Assembly: GCA_020466095.1 (NCBI GenBank)
Contig: CM035808.1
Coordinates: 35,667,502 to 35,731,501 of the forward strand
DNA: 64,000 nt
Source: Chlorops oryzae
Lineage: Eukaryota; Arthropoda; Insecta; Diptera; Chloropidae
Reading direction: 5' to 3'
Notes under the pieces: generated by a model
Seen by the model: only the letters and a program-made list of their open reading frames with translations
Told to the model about the DNA's origin: nothing
The model's database searches: none
In this document: positions 10,174 through 21,077 of the stretch, one piece after another
How positions within the stretch are numbered: position 1 is the stretch's first letter
Layout of the letters: each line of letters begins with the position of its first letter
Translations under genes and position numbers: made by a program

Positions 10174-12660
10174 AGTAAAAAAACATTTCCTTCATCAAAA
10201 AAGATAAATATTTCTGAGTTGTTTCTGACCGTGGGTGAAATTTGTCCAAAAGACGTTGCTTAACTTTCGTGAACTTATTCTTTCATTGTTTCCCTTCACG
10301 AGGCTTCATAGGGGCCTAATGTGATCCCTTAAAATATTTATATACATACATATATTTAAAGACATAAACGAATCGTAACTAAGATTTTTGACTGGGAAAA
10401 TGCAAATGTCCTTAAACCTCGATTATATTTCCTGAAGACAATATGACAGACTTAAAGAGCCATTCAATTAAGAAGTTAATTGTCACTATTTGACACCAAT
10501 GAGCGAGCGGGTTGATGGCATTATGGTGCCTCAAGGAAGTCATGCAAGTACTTAACCGTAGGCAAGTACTTATGTACGTCGAAATTTCGCATGGCATGGC
10601 AATTAAGGTAGCGTAATTTGCCAGAAAATATTTAATAATGGAATTGCTTTCAAGGAATTTATCAATTCTCTTGTGTCAGTGTCGACTCATGCTCCGAAGC
10701 TAATGCGCACATTTTATGACATAATTACAAAGAGTATGTGGAGTACGCGTCCTTAATGAGTTTAACAGTTAAGTGCACCCAAGGTATGCGACGTTCGAAG
10801 TTATTTAGAGAGGTGTGATAGCTTCATCTATGAGTCAATGGAGATTGAAAACCAACATACTACAATGAAATGCAGGCTTGTTTTGTTTGAATGCAAGAAA
10901 TGTCGATTTATTTGTCAGGACGTTGCGTTCCATAAGGCTTCAATATAAGACGATCGAACGATGCACATTCATATAGGTAGGACGATTTGTCCTTACAATT
11001 TTATAATTTCTGAAGTTCAAAATTATTAAACCTAGGTGGAATTTGTGAGCCTTAGGAGTGGTCTAGAGTTTCAAATGGCAGCCCTTTTCTAATTGAATAT
11101 TTTCTGTCTGCTTAAAAACGTTAGAAATTCTTGTTCCCCCCTTTTTTTTTACCTTTCCGTTGTGCTTAGAAAGGCAGAATTTTTTGAAATCCGCACTGAA
11201 AAATTTCCTGCGAATATTGAGAAACGCGCTGAATATTTCTCAATGCCATCATATTGATGAGCTTTTTCAACAATTGATGGATTTACATCTTGTTGGAACT
11301 GTACAATGCTCAGCGGCCAAAATGCTGCCTACAGAAGCATTGAAGCGTATCACATTTCGTGAGCGGTAATGCATACGACCACATATACCATCCTAGTATA
11401 CTTTTGTTCGAGCGTGGCCGTTTTGTAGAGTGAACGTCTACCACCACATAAAGTAAGCTATTGGCAGGCAGTTCACCTACAATCTTGTATACTTTGTAGC
11501 TATTCATATTCAGGTCGCTTACAGTCTCGTATACTTTGTAGGCGGTAGGCACTGTAAGCCGCTGGGTGGATTAAAACAGAGAGATGTCGCGATAAGTTAT
11601 CGGCTGTGTTACAAATAATCCAAATTCATCGAAATTTAATATGCTCTGGAAGTCATTAGAAAAAATCATTCTTAAATTATGTCCATCTCATATAACTCTA
11701 TGTGACAACCACAGCAGTCAAAGGCCAGACGTGAATTTTCAAGAGGTGATTATTTTTTACGGTGCAACGGTCGATTTGATAATCCAACAAAACTTAACAT
11801 ATCCGAACCCGATTTGTTTCTGGCTTCTTTTGAAATTTCCTGAAATTGAATGCGCTTAATTTGGCACAAGAGCAGATTTTCAAACAATGGAAGTTGGAAA
11901 AGAAATTGGCAAAAAGATTTGCTTGTTTTGCTTGCTTTCGGGCAAATTTTTTCCATTTTTATTTCCACGATTCCACGCTTTTAAGCCGGAAAGGACAACT
12001 CTGTAAGCGGGTCTTTGTATTCATTAGTCAAGTCAGTCGGGCACACAAGAACGCAACATTAAGAAGGATAAATTGCAATTCAAGTTTGACCGTTCGTTTT
12101 CATTTTTTTCTCCTTTTTTTTTGCTTTAATTGGTATGGGTTTGCTTGTAAAATTAGCTTTTTTCGCCCCAACTCGCTTTGGTTTTGGCGAAAAAAAAAAT
12201 TAATTTCCTTAAAAGCTTTGCTTTTGCTAATGCTGATTAGTGCACTTGGCTCTTAAGAGTTTTTGGTAGATTGGCATAAATCCGAATAGACGTCTTCTTT
12301 AGCAGATAGAATTGCTCTCATGTTGCCGGAGGTGAGAGAAATAATTTGATGAGCTGTATAAAAGCGTCGTAAATAAGAAGCTTAGGGAATGTAAAAACAA
12401 TGGATTATACTCTCAAAATGCTGGCGAGGAATTCCTTTAAGTTTCAGTATTTCTTTCAAACTTATGATTTCGATTCGCTATCTACAGGTAAGCATCTCTA
12501 GAAAGGGATATTCAACAGATAAGAGCTGATGAAATCAGGGCCCTTTGAAGAGAAATTTAGTCACGCGTGGAATATTTCTTTTCAAGGCCCTTTGAGTATT
12601 GCGAAGAGAGTAGAACGAAACCATGATCTTAAGAGAACCCTAGTGATTATTAAACACTAG
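10174..12660. other. Intergenic, no gene recognised
   Basis: A+T-rich sequence with short open frames only (up to 136 codons near 11846), none with domain features or consistent splice sites. No clear repeats seen. Confidence 0.4.
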
Positions 12661-12674
12661 GGGATCCCGAGGTA

Positions 12675-13030
12675 CGTAGGTTGGTTAGGTTAGGTTAGGT
12701 TACTTGGGCTGTCTTATACAGACACACTTAGACCTAGGATCCGTTGTGATACCCTATAGAGGTGAACACCTATCTCTAGAACCATTTTGAGCCAGCAATG
12801 AAGCCGGAAATTCGGGTAATATTTATCGAGTCTAAATCTCGTGGAGGTACGTAGGTATATTGGAGGTAAAATGGAGTGATCAGCAAGACCTCGAAGCATC
12901 GCAGAAGTAGGACAGTAATATGACAGATAAATGGGTTATCGGTCTGCAGTCCGTACTTATGCAATGTAGCCCCGGGGATTACTTTACTAGGCCAATATCA
13001 GCCCATCGATCACTGTCGCCTTTCATGGAG
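12675..13030 (-). mobile_element. Probable non-LTR element 3' tail ending in (AACCT)n
   Basis: Read on the minus strand, the segment ends GGTCTAAGTGTGTCTG ... CAGCCCAAGTAACCTAACCT. The last 70 bases align with the 3' end of the tRNA-derived SINE at 19556 (GGTATCRCAA, CTAAGTG, CAGCC, AACCTAACC). A LINE 3' UTR with AACCT tail is the simplest reading. No coding part remains. Confidence 0.5.
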
Positions 13031-13039
13031 AAACCTCAC

Positions 13040-14416
13040 CAAAATCAGGATCTTTCATTGAAGAGACCTCTCAAGCAGAATACTCCGTAGTATTAATAAA
13101 AAAAAAAAAATTCTTAAATATATCCTTAGAGTGTCTGGAGCCTTGAAAACAAAATCTAGATATCTATAGACGTGAGTGTTTGTTTTTCTCACACATTTAG
13201 ACAGACGGGATCTATTCCGGTCACGCCAATACCTTTCAGCTTATCATTCGCCTTAGGCTTTCCGGGAAGCAACGTGATTTAAGCAGAAATGGCAATAACT
13301 TTTGTTGATGATCGAATGTGAAAGTCATTTTACTTATTTTCGCTTATTCATTCCATTCGAGGCAATTCATCAGCCTAAATTGAGCTGTTCCATCTAGATA
13401 GAGGGAGTTTTTTCCTCTTTTCTTCCAAAGAAGAAGTTCTCTCCTTTTAACAAAACAGCAAAAGCTCATTTAAATGAAAGCATCCCTTTTCCGAAATTTC
13501 AAAATGACCAAATGTCCGAAAGTGTCAATTAATATTTTATTTCTTGGCGAAGACAATTTTCTTGCCGTCTACTTGGACTTCTTTAGAAATTTGATTAAGA
13601 TTCTTTGTTCACGTTGGTCCGGTTGTTTTTTCCATTTTTTTTTTTTTTTGACATCTGGCTTGAATGTCAAAGACCACTGTCACTCAACACCACATGGTGA
13701 GAAGCATGACTTCGGAATTGCAATTTTCCCAAAATCACGAGTCGCCATTCCAAATCGTCTTCTGACTTTCGTTTTCATTTCGTTTTTTGGCACTTTACAA
13801 TAAATTATCATGACAAAAAATGATTTGAACACCGAGAAATTGCCGAAATCGTATCTCCCCGGTAACTGTCGCCATCGCTACCGATGTCAGAGCGGCACAT
13901 CACAGAGCAGCATCGCCCCAGCAGTCGTCAGCCGGATCACACCATCCGTTTTTGTCGGATTCGGTAACGCAAGGAAATTAATGATTGATTTCCGTTGCCA
14001 TTTAGTTTGGGGTTTTTGGCTTTTGGCTTTCGGCTTATGGCCATTCACTTCGGCATTCTGGTCGTGCGATTCTGATTTTCCTTCGGGGGTTGCGCATCCA
14101 TCAAACTGTTTTTTAGTTATCGTATTTTTTTTTTCGCAACTGCCTCCCGCGTTCATGTGGATCGCACGTTTCTAACAAACAACATTTCGGGTTGATATCG
14201 AGTTCGCCTCATGTTATTGTGTTAAGTGGTTTTTTTTTTCGCCTACTATTCTAAATTGTCTGAGGTCTTTTGCTGCATGGAAATCAATTATTTTTAATTC
14301 ATAGTGACGCGTTGTGTTGATTAATGATTGTGAAAATTCGGTTTACCGTCTTCAATTTTGAACTTTCCGAGAAATTTTCTTTGTGTCTATCTGTTTTTTG
14401 GAAAGCTTTTTTCGTA
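13040..14416. other. Intergenic, no gene recognised
   Basis: Includes a moderately G+C-rich stretch at about 13860-13960, but it shows no domain and no convincing splice-bounded frame. Homopolymer T runs are frequent. Confidence 0.4.
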
Positions 14417-14424
14417 GTTTTCAG

Positions 14425-15205
14425 TAGCGATGCCACGAATATTCCGCCACTATTCGGCCTATTCTGCCTCGTTTTTAAATTTTAATTAGCTAAAATATTC
14501 GGGCGAATTCCTAATAGTAGAAATAATCTGTGAAAATAATCGGCAGCAACTAAATATTAAATTTTTCTCATAATAAAGTAAAGAAACTTGATTAAAGAGA
14601 ATTAAAAATACAGCAGATATGCCCTTTAAATTTTTAGAAATGTTTATTACATACTAGCTTTTTCTTAATTTTCTCTAAAAAACATTAAAAACAGTAAGAA
14701 CATTTTTCAGTGACAGCTATTTCCTTGACACCATATATATTCGCGAGTAGGCCCAAGTTGTTTTTACTATGTACTAGGCTCCTCCAGAAATGCATTTGAA
14801 ACGGCTTCAAAACCATTTGATACTTTTCAATACATGTATTTGTTTTGATTTAGCGAGCAAGCACAGTTCAGTGCTTGGCTTGCAATAATAAAATTCATAA
14901 AATGCACGCTCCCTCTCTCTTTCTTAGTTCAAATGAAAAGCGGTCTTTACACATTCGTGTTTGCCTGCAAGCGTTTCTGCGTGCCATGCATGCATTCTTT
15001 TGCCTTTACACTCGCATTGTTTTCATCACACCACGCATGACTGCAAGTAAACGTGAACGTGTGAGGGTCGCCTAAAAGCATTTTAATCGCTCTCTTTGTA
15101 TTGTACTCTTCTTTACATCATTTGTTGACATATTGAAAGGCAAGAATATTTTCGGAAAGGTATTCGGTATTCGTTATTCGCCCAAATCAATATTCGACAA
15201 CACTA
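14425..15205. mobile_element. hAT-like non-autonomous element
   Basis: Left end TAGCGATGCCACGAATATTC and right end GAATATTG-type sequence finishing CGACAACACTA are imperfect inverted repeats (consensus TAGTGTTGTCGAATATT). Flanks GTTTTCAG (14417-14424) and GTTTTTAG (15206-15213) match at 7 of 8 bases. No transposase frame. Confidence 0.65.
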
Positions 15206-15849
15206 GTTTTTAGCATCGTTGCTTACTTTCTAGATTGGCTGAATTCATTTTATGCAGTTGAGTGAAGATTAAAAAAGTTCTTCGGATGGAATGTTGAAAG
15301 TTTAATGGACCCTGAACTGTCTTGAATAAAGACAAAGTTAAGGAGTAGTGCATATAGTGAATATTACATTAAGGAGTAAGAAACAGGCATTGGTTGAAAT
15401 TGACAGCGAACAGTCGGGGTGAGTGAACATTTTCAATTCAGTTAAGAGCTTGCAACGTGATTCTTTGTAACTATCCTATCCTCTTCGGTCCCCCGATGCA
15501 GCCCGTTGCATAGGTTTTATATGCTTGGGCTCGTCACATACGGGATCCAGAGGCTATAAAAGGCATTACCTTACAGCGTTTTTCAGAAATTATTTCTGAT
15601 TTAAAATTAACTTTCTCTAAGTACATGAACAACATAGTTTCAAAGATTTTCTGATTTGGTTGTTAGAGGAAACTCTAAGTACTTCAAGGACCCAAGACTT
15701 TAATATTTATATAAAAAATTAGTAAGAAGCCGCGTAGAGTATTTCGCGCCAATTTTGAACCTGTATAATGAATGTTAATGTAGTAAAGCTCACATGACGC
15801 GAATCGAGCTGTTCAAATGGACTTCCAACTTATCTGGCTAAACGGCTAT

Positions 15850-16311
15850 GGGGCTGTCCATTAATTACGTAAAGGCGATTATGACCATTTTTGACCCCCC
15901 CTCCCCCCATGTAAGCACAAATAAGAATTTTCAAACTCCTCCCCTCCCCTTCTTACGTAAGATAACCCAAATTATTTTTTTAAATGTGCTCTTTGGGCTT
16001 AGTAAACTGAAAACAGTTCAATTGTAAGTTTATTTAATGAAAAAATTTTCAATTTTAACTGTTGCGAGCCAATAGCACTGTAAATCAAATTATATTACAA
16101 AAAGAAAAAGTGGAAAAAAAGATATGTTCAGAAAATAACAGTCTTTTAATTAGATAAAATAAAATAAAAAAATTTTACACGAGAATATTTTCACACACTA
16201 TAATATTACGTAAAAATTTTTAAGACCCGCCCCCTCCCCCATATAAGCGAGCGTAAGGTTTTTCGAACCCCCACCCCCCCTTTTATGCTTACGTAATTAA
16301 TGGACAGCCCC
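15850..16311. mobile_element. Inverted-repeat miniature element GGGGCTGTCCATTAATTACG
   Basis: Ends GGGGCTGTCCATTAATTACG and CGTAATTAATGGACAGCCCC are perfect inverted repeats, flanked by TAT on both sides (15847-15849 and 16312-16314). Next to each end lie C-runs and a second CTTACGTAA motif. This terminal sequence is a widespread arthropod miniature-transposon type. Confidence 0.8.
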
Positions 16312-16314
16312 TAT

Positions 16315-18430
16315 AGGCATTTGGTCTGTAATGCTTAAAGGATAGGTGAACAAAGTTTTCAATATTTTCTGGTCTATATTATATTAAATCGATTGTGACG
16401 ATTTGTCTAACTAATACTGTTCAATGATACTCTTTGTCGATTGGGACATACATATTCCTTTGCTACTAAACACTGTTCATTGAACAGCGTATAAGGGTAA
16501 TGAGTTTAAATACTTGCCATGCCCATCATAAACAAAGTTTAATTGAAATCTTTCTAGATTTAAGTTTAATCTTATCGAATTTTTTTTTACAATTGTTGAG
16601 CTTTTTATCGATTTTATTCTTTTCTGTATATAAAATGGAAAATAATATTATATAAGAAGGGTTTATGGTTTTCATGGATCTAAGATATATACATTCAAAA
16701 TTTCTCAATATCTTCTTACGTACGAAGGATATGTGATAAGGATTTATACGAAATTAAGCCCTTAATGTTATCGAATGCTTCATATTTCGAATTGTTAAGG
16801 AAGAGATCCTTTGCTTGTCCTTTTCCTTAACCAACTCGAAATATTTAACAGCATCTTCTTCTAGTTCATCCAACTCCAAGAAAGGAGGAAATAATTAATT
16901 TTTCAAAATACACATCCGAAGCATCTCCCCCCAAATGGCTGAGCTAATTAATCAAAATATAACCTTGAAGAATGATATATGAATCGGTGAGCATAAACAG
17001 AAAAATAATTGATGAAAAACATACATAAATCAAAATTCAGTGAATGTTATATACGCCAAAGTCATGGCAGGAAAATCTTAACCGCACATTGCGTTTAAAG
17101 GCGGGGAAAATTCAAAGTTTCCCTACAGGCCCGCAATGATTTTCTGAGCATTTTTTCTCAAGCTTCGGCCAAAGTATTCACAAACGCCTACAAATCGATT
17201 TTCAAATGCTTCAACACGCTCTGCTCACCAACGAATGTGCCGCCCCCTCCCCCTCTTTTCACCCTGTGCGCTGACCAGGTTTGATATATGAAGTGTTAAT
17301 GTTTCATTTTCACACACGCATTCTGATATCCTTTTTCGAGCCTCCTTACCCATTGTCATACATAAATCATTTCACATACGTGCCTTGTTTGTTATCGTTC
17401 TCTCGCACATGAAAACAATTTTTATGCTGACTTCTTAAAGGAAAAAAAGCAGCAAAAAATTAGGAAAAATATTTCAGTGTTGTTGTTGTTGGGCTGATTC
17501 CAAATCCTAAGCGGTCAGAAAACAAAGTGTTGACATGCGTGAAATTCCTGCGTTAAGAGGAAGCACGATTCCTTGTCTACAAGAATTTCTTTTTCATACT
17601 CCATTGCTTAATTTTGCTGTTACTTGCATTCCTGCACGTTCTTGAGAAAGCGAGGTCCACCTTCTTTTTTTTTTTTTAGAGAAAAAAATTTTTTTTTTTA
17701 AAGGGGCTTGCGAGACGTAAGGATCTCTATTGGTAAAGGACGAAGCGATTCCCTTTGAAAAAAATTTCATTCTTTTGAAAAATGAAGAAACCTTTCTTGG
17801 GAAATGCAAGGAATTTGTTAAGATTATTGATTTGATATGGAAAATAAAGATATATAAGTATGTATCAACACATTCGAAGATGTTCAATTTACCCTCAAAA
17901 GTATGCAATAATTAATTCGTTTCGGGAAAATTGCATTTTTGACTTCGAACCCCTTCAGCGCGCTGTGCGATGGCAAGTCGAAAAAAAATTAACCTTAAGC
18001 TCGAAAAAAGAGTAGTCTTTCTGCAAAAGGCAAATAATTTTGAGATCCTCCGGCGCGATTTTGTCCTCTAAAGCGATTAAAACATGACCGAAAAATACTT
18101 ATTTTTGTTTTGTTCCGCTGTGCCGACAATATAAAAATGTTTTAGATTTTCAAATTTGGTTCGACTTCGATGGAAATATTCATATTCCAGAAACTCTTTT
18201 AATAGCCCGTTCCATGGCTGGATTGCAGGAACACACTGCGAGAGTATGTTTTAAACGGTTTTTTCATGCTGCTCCACCGCCAACACGAGATTTAATTAAA
18301 CCAAAGACTTGATTTATGAACGGAAAGGATTCAACCGTTGCGCGCTTTTTATATCCAGCTTCGCTCGTTTGACTCCGAGACCCATGATGTGGAAGAAGTT
18401 GTAGTCAATACAGCGAAGAGTAAGAAAGAC

Positions 18431-18464
<34 letters not shown>

Positions 18465-19529
18465 CGGAGGAACGCGAGCGAAATGTTTAAAATCCATGCA
18501 ACTGTGCCAACCGGGGTCTTCGCCATACACCCTTGTACCCTTTCCGCCGCAGACATTCCAAGTGCGGTGAAAGTAACGAGCAGCAGCAGCAGCAGCAGTT
18601 GCTCTAATAATCATTCCTCGTATCCTTCTTTATCAGACTGGAAGCAAGAGGGAGTGAGCCGAGGGGCGGATGGACTGTCGCACTGAAAATGCAATAAGGA
18701 TACCAAGCCAGCCAGCCAGCCATCCAGTCATCCAACCAGCCAGCGAGCCAAGTGAACTCGCTCTGCCCTGGGTATTGTTTTAACCCTTTGCGAAGCAGGG
18801 GAGCGGCGGCAAGTGTTTGTGGACTAGATCATGTTCTCTACGTGCGCTTAAAAGTATCGATTTGAAATTGAATTGAAAAATTCTTTTTAGGAAGATTTTC
18901 ATTGCTTTTGTGCTTTTCCTTCGAATTCTTTTTTTCGTAATGTTGCTTTCGCTGCTACAAATGGCGGTTGAGAATTTTTCATTATTTTAAAGATTTTTTC
19001 CATCCATTTGCAGTGGTGCTGTGTCGCTGCTCATGGCTTCGGGGTTTCTTCTTGAGTCGGGGAATTATTGTATCTTCGCTGACATGTTTCCAATTTTTTC
19101 TCTTTTTTTTTGTGTTCATTCGTTCATTTGGGAATTTGTTGGTTTTTCGTCGAAGGAATTTCCGCTTTTGACCCGAAATGTGGGTTATTAAAATGGGGAA
19201 TCGTGAGGTTATTTTTTGTTCTATGTTGATTCAGAAAAACAAAAAAATTATGTATAAAAGTTCATCCGTGGGGCATGCTAAGCCAAATGTCCTTGTGTAT
19301 TGATTTTGAGTAACAGATTTATGGGATTACAAGAAAGTAATACATAAAAACATTGTTTAAATAGGGTGCTGTACGGTTTGGAGAGTCAGAAAAACTAAAG
19401 GATTCGATTTTTTGCTTTTTGAGTTATGATTAAATGGTCGTAAATCTTCGGAAACATTGAAAATATAAATATGAATATTCGGAAACCTTCCTTTCGAGAA
19501 ACAGATTTGAAAGATCCCCAATACTGGGG
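16315..19529. other. Intergenic with microsatellites, no gene recognised
   Basis: Holds an AAAG tetramer array (18431-18464), a short AGC run (18579-18599) and CCAG-type repeats (18704-18750). Open frames are short and of repeat origin. Confidence 0.45.
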
Positions 19530-19555
19530 GTCATGGATAGTGTTGAAACAAAATG

Positions 19556-19803
19556 AGTAGGTGAGGTTAGGTTGAAGTGGCTGCCACTTAGGCCGTTAAT
19601 CGGCCCATTGCGATACCACGAGAGGTTTTCTGGTGTTTGTGTGAGTGTATGTCTTTTTATGTAGTGTGGCCCTAACATGCGATTTTTGAAAAACCAGTGC
19701 TAGGATTGGAACATTACACTCCGTTTCGCCTGTGCCGGAAATCGAACCTCGGACCCTGGGATCAAGAGCATAGCACACATCCACTACGCTATCCTAGAGC
19801 CAC
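19556..19803 (-). mobile_element. tRNA-derived SINE, nested in hAT-like element
   Basis: On the minus strand it starts at a tRNA-like head: A-box region ATAGCGTAGTGGATG and B-box GGTTCGATTTC, as for RNA polymerase III internal promoters. A non-tRNA body and an AACCTAACCTCACC tail follow. Target duplication ACAAAATGA is present on both sides (left ACAAAATGAG, right ACAAAATGAT). The head lacks a convincing acceptor stem, so it is not a functional tRNA gene. Confidence 0.75.
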
Positions 19804-20122
19804 AACAAAATGATTAAATACTACTTGATATCGAATACTTTTAGTCGATACTGAGTATATTTTGTACTCAATACTTACCATAAAGTATTTTCCTGGTATC
19901 GATACTTTAATGTCAGTATTTACTCATAATATTTTTCGTTGTATTAGTGCTGCAAATTTGAGTTGCTTTTCCCTTTTCAAGGGACTTTTTCGAATTCATT
20001 TTGAAATGAATTTTTCGTAAGCATTTTCCTAGGAAGGGAAAGGGATTTTTATAAATTATCTAAAGCTTAAACCTGCGCCATGTTATTGGCAGCACTGACA
20101 AGAAACAGTAATTCAAAAAGAA

Positions 20123-20272
20123 ATGGCCAAGTCTACGGACTGGATCCATTTTACGCGCTTGGAATCGACAAATGGGAAGTGCCGTATTTGTTTTAAAACA
20201 CGGAATCATAAAAATTTGCTTAATCTTGAGCAAGTACTACCCAGTATCGATACTTTTGGTTCGGTATTTTAG
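20123..20272 (+). pseudogene. Remnant of hAT transposase start (BED zinc finger)
   Basis: ATG opens a 49-codon frame reading MAKSTDWIHFTRLESTNGKC then RICFKTRNHKNL. The W-x2-F spacing and the C-x2-C pair fit the first half of a BED zinc finger, the usual N-terminal DNA-binding domain of hAT transposases. The downstream His pair and the catalytic domain are missing, and the frame runs into the subterminal repeats before stopping. Confidence 0.6.
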
Positions 20273-20834
20273 TGGTATCGATACTTTATCTCGATACATT
20301 AAATGAGTACTTTTATCGATACTTTCATGGTATCGTTTCAACACTAGTCATGGAAACTATTTCCACGTTTATTCGGACACATTTCCGGGTTTGATTGAAA
20401 CTACTTTATCTCAGAAACAGTTGACGCTTGTGAATGTTTCTTACCGTAGTTTGCCATGCTTAGCGTTGATAGTTTCAAAGCGATTTTTCTGAGTTCACTT
20501 TATGAACGCTTCCATAAAGACTAGCAAAAAAAGTGATCTGAGTCATGCCATTTTGGGTCCTGGCGATTTAACAGTTCGTATAAACAAGGTATATGACAAA
20601 AAACAGGAATCTGGAATAAGTGCAAGATTTCATTTTTTCCCCAGGAAACCCTGGATATTCACACATTTTGAAGGTAGAGGCTCTTCATTAAAGATCACAG
20701 AGGTATCGAGTATTTGATTCAACTGGTGGAAAGGTTCGAGCGTCATCCGTCCGTGGCACTGCGTCTGAGTAGAATATTGTGCCAAACTAGTTATTTCTCC
20801 TAGATTCTACTAGAGTAATATGAAAGAAAGATTT

Positions 20835-21077
20835 TTACTTTTGTTGTTCTTTTTCCCCCAGTTCCGTCTGTTGGATGATTTCCTTGCCCATTGTAGATCT
20901 TCTTTGTCCATGTAAGGCAGGACATTCTGCCAGTAAGTGTAGATAGGTCTCTTCCTCTTCCCGGCAGAATGTGCAGACTTCGCTGTTGGTGAGTCCCAAT
21001 CGCTTCTTGTCTTTGTTGAGAAGGCCGTGTAAATTAATGGTCTCTACCATTATTCTCGTTTCGTGCCTGCTTAGTCA
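20835..21077 (-). pseudogene. C-terminal fragment of a non-LTR retrotransposon ORF2
   Basis: The minus-strand frame reads LSRHETRI, then NLHGLLNKDKKRLGL, CTFCREEEETYLHLLAECPA and LHGQRR before a TAA stop. The C-x2-C, E-E-E-T, H-L-L-x2-C-P signature is typical of the zinc-binding tail after the reverse transcriptase/RNase H of LOA-, R1- or I-type elements. An in-frame TGA lies just upstream and no polymerase motifs follow, so it is a 5'-truncated dead copy. Clade not settled. Confidence 0.75.

Larger units (their letters stand above)
19538..20346. mobile_element. hAT-like element with perfect 8-bp target duplication, BED-finger remnant and nested SINE
   Basis: Terminal inverted repeats TAGTGTTGAAAC and GTTTCAACACTA are flanked by perfect GTCATGGA direct repeats (19530-19537 and 20347-20354). 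Subterminal regions are packed with GTATCGATACTTT motifs. A BED-type zinc-finger start survives at 20123-20272. A SINE sits in the left end at about 19556-19803. It is an internally deleted relative of an autonomous hAT element and cannot move by itself. Confidence 0.85.

Noticed and set aside
19737..19803. tRNA gene suggested by A- and B-box sequences
   Set aside because: No acceptor-stem pairing is evident, the sequence continues into a SINE body, and a second diverged copy exists at 37510-37715.
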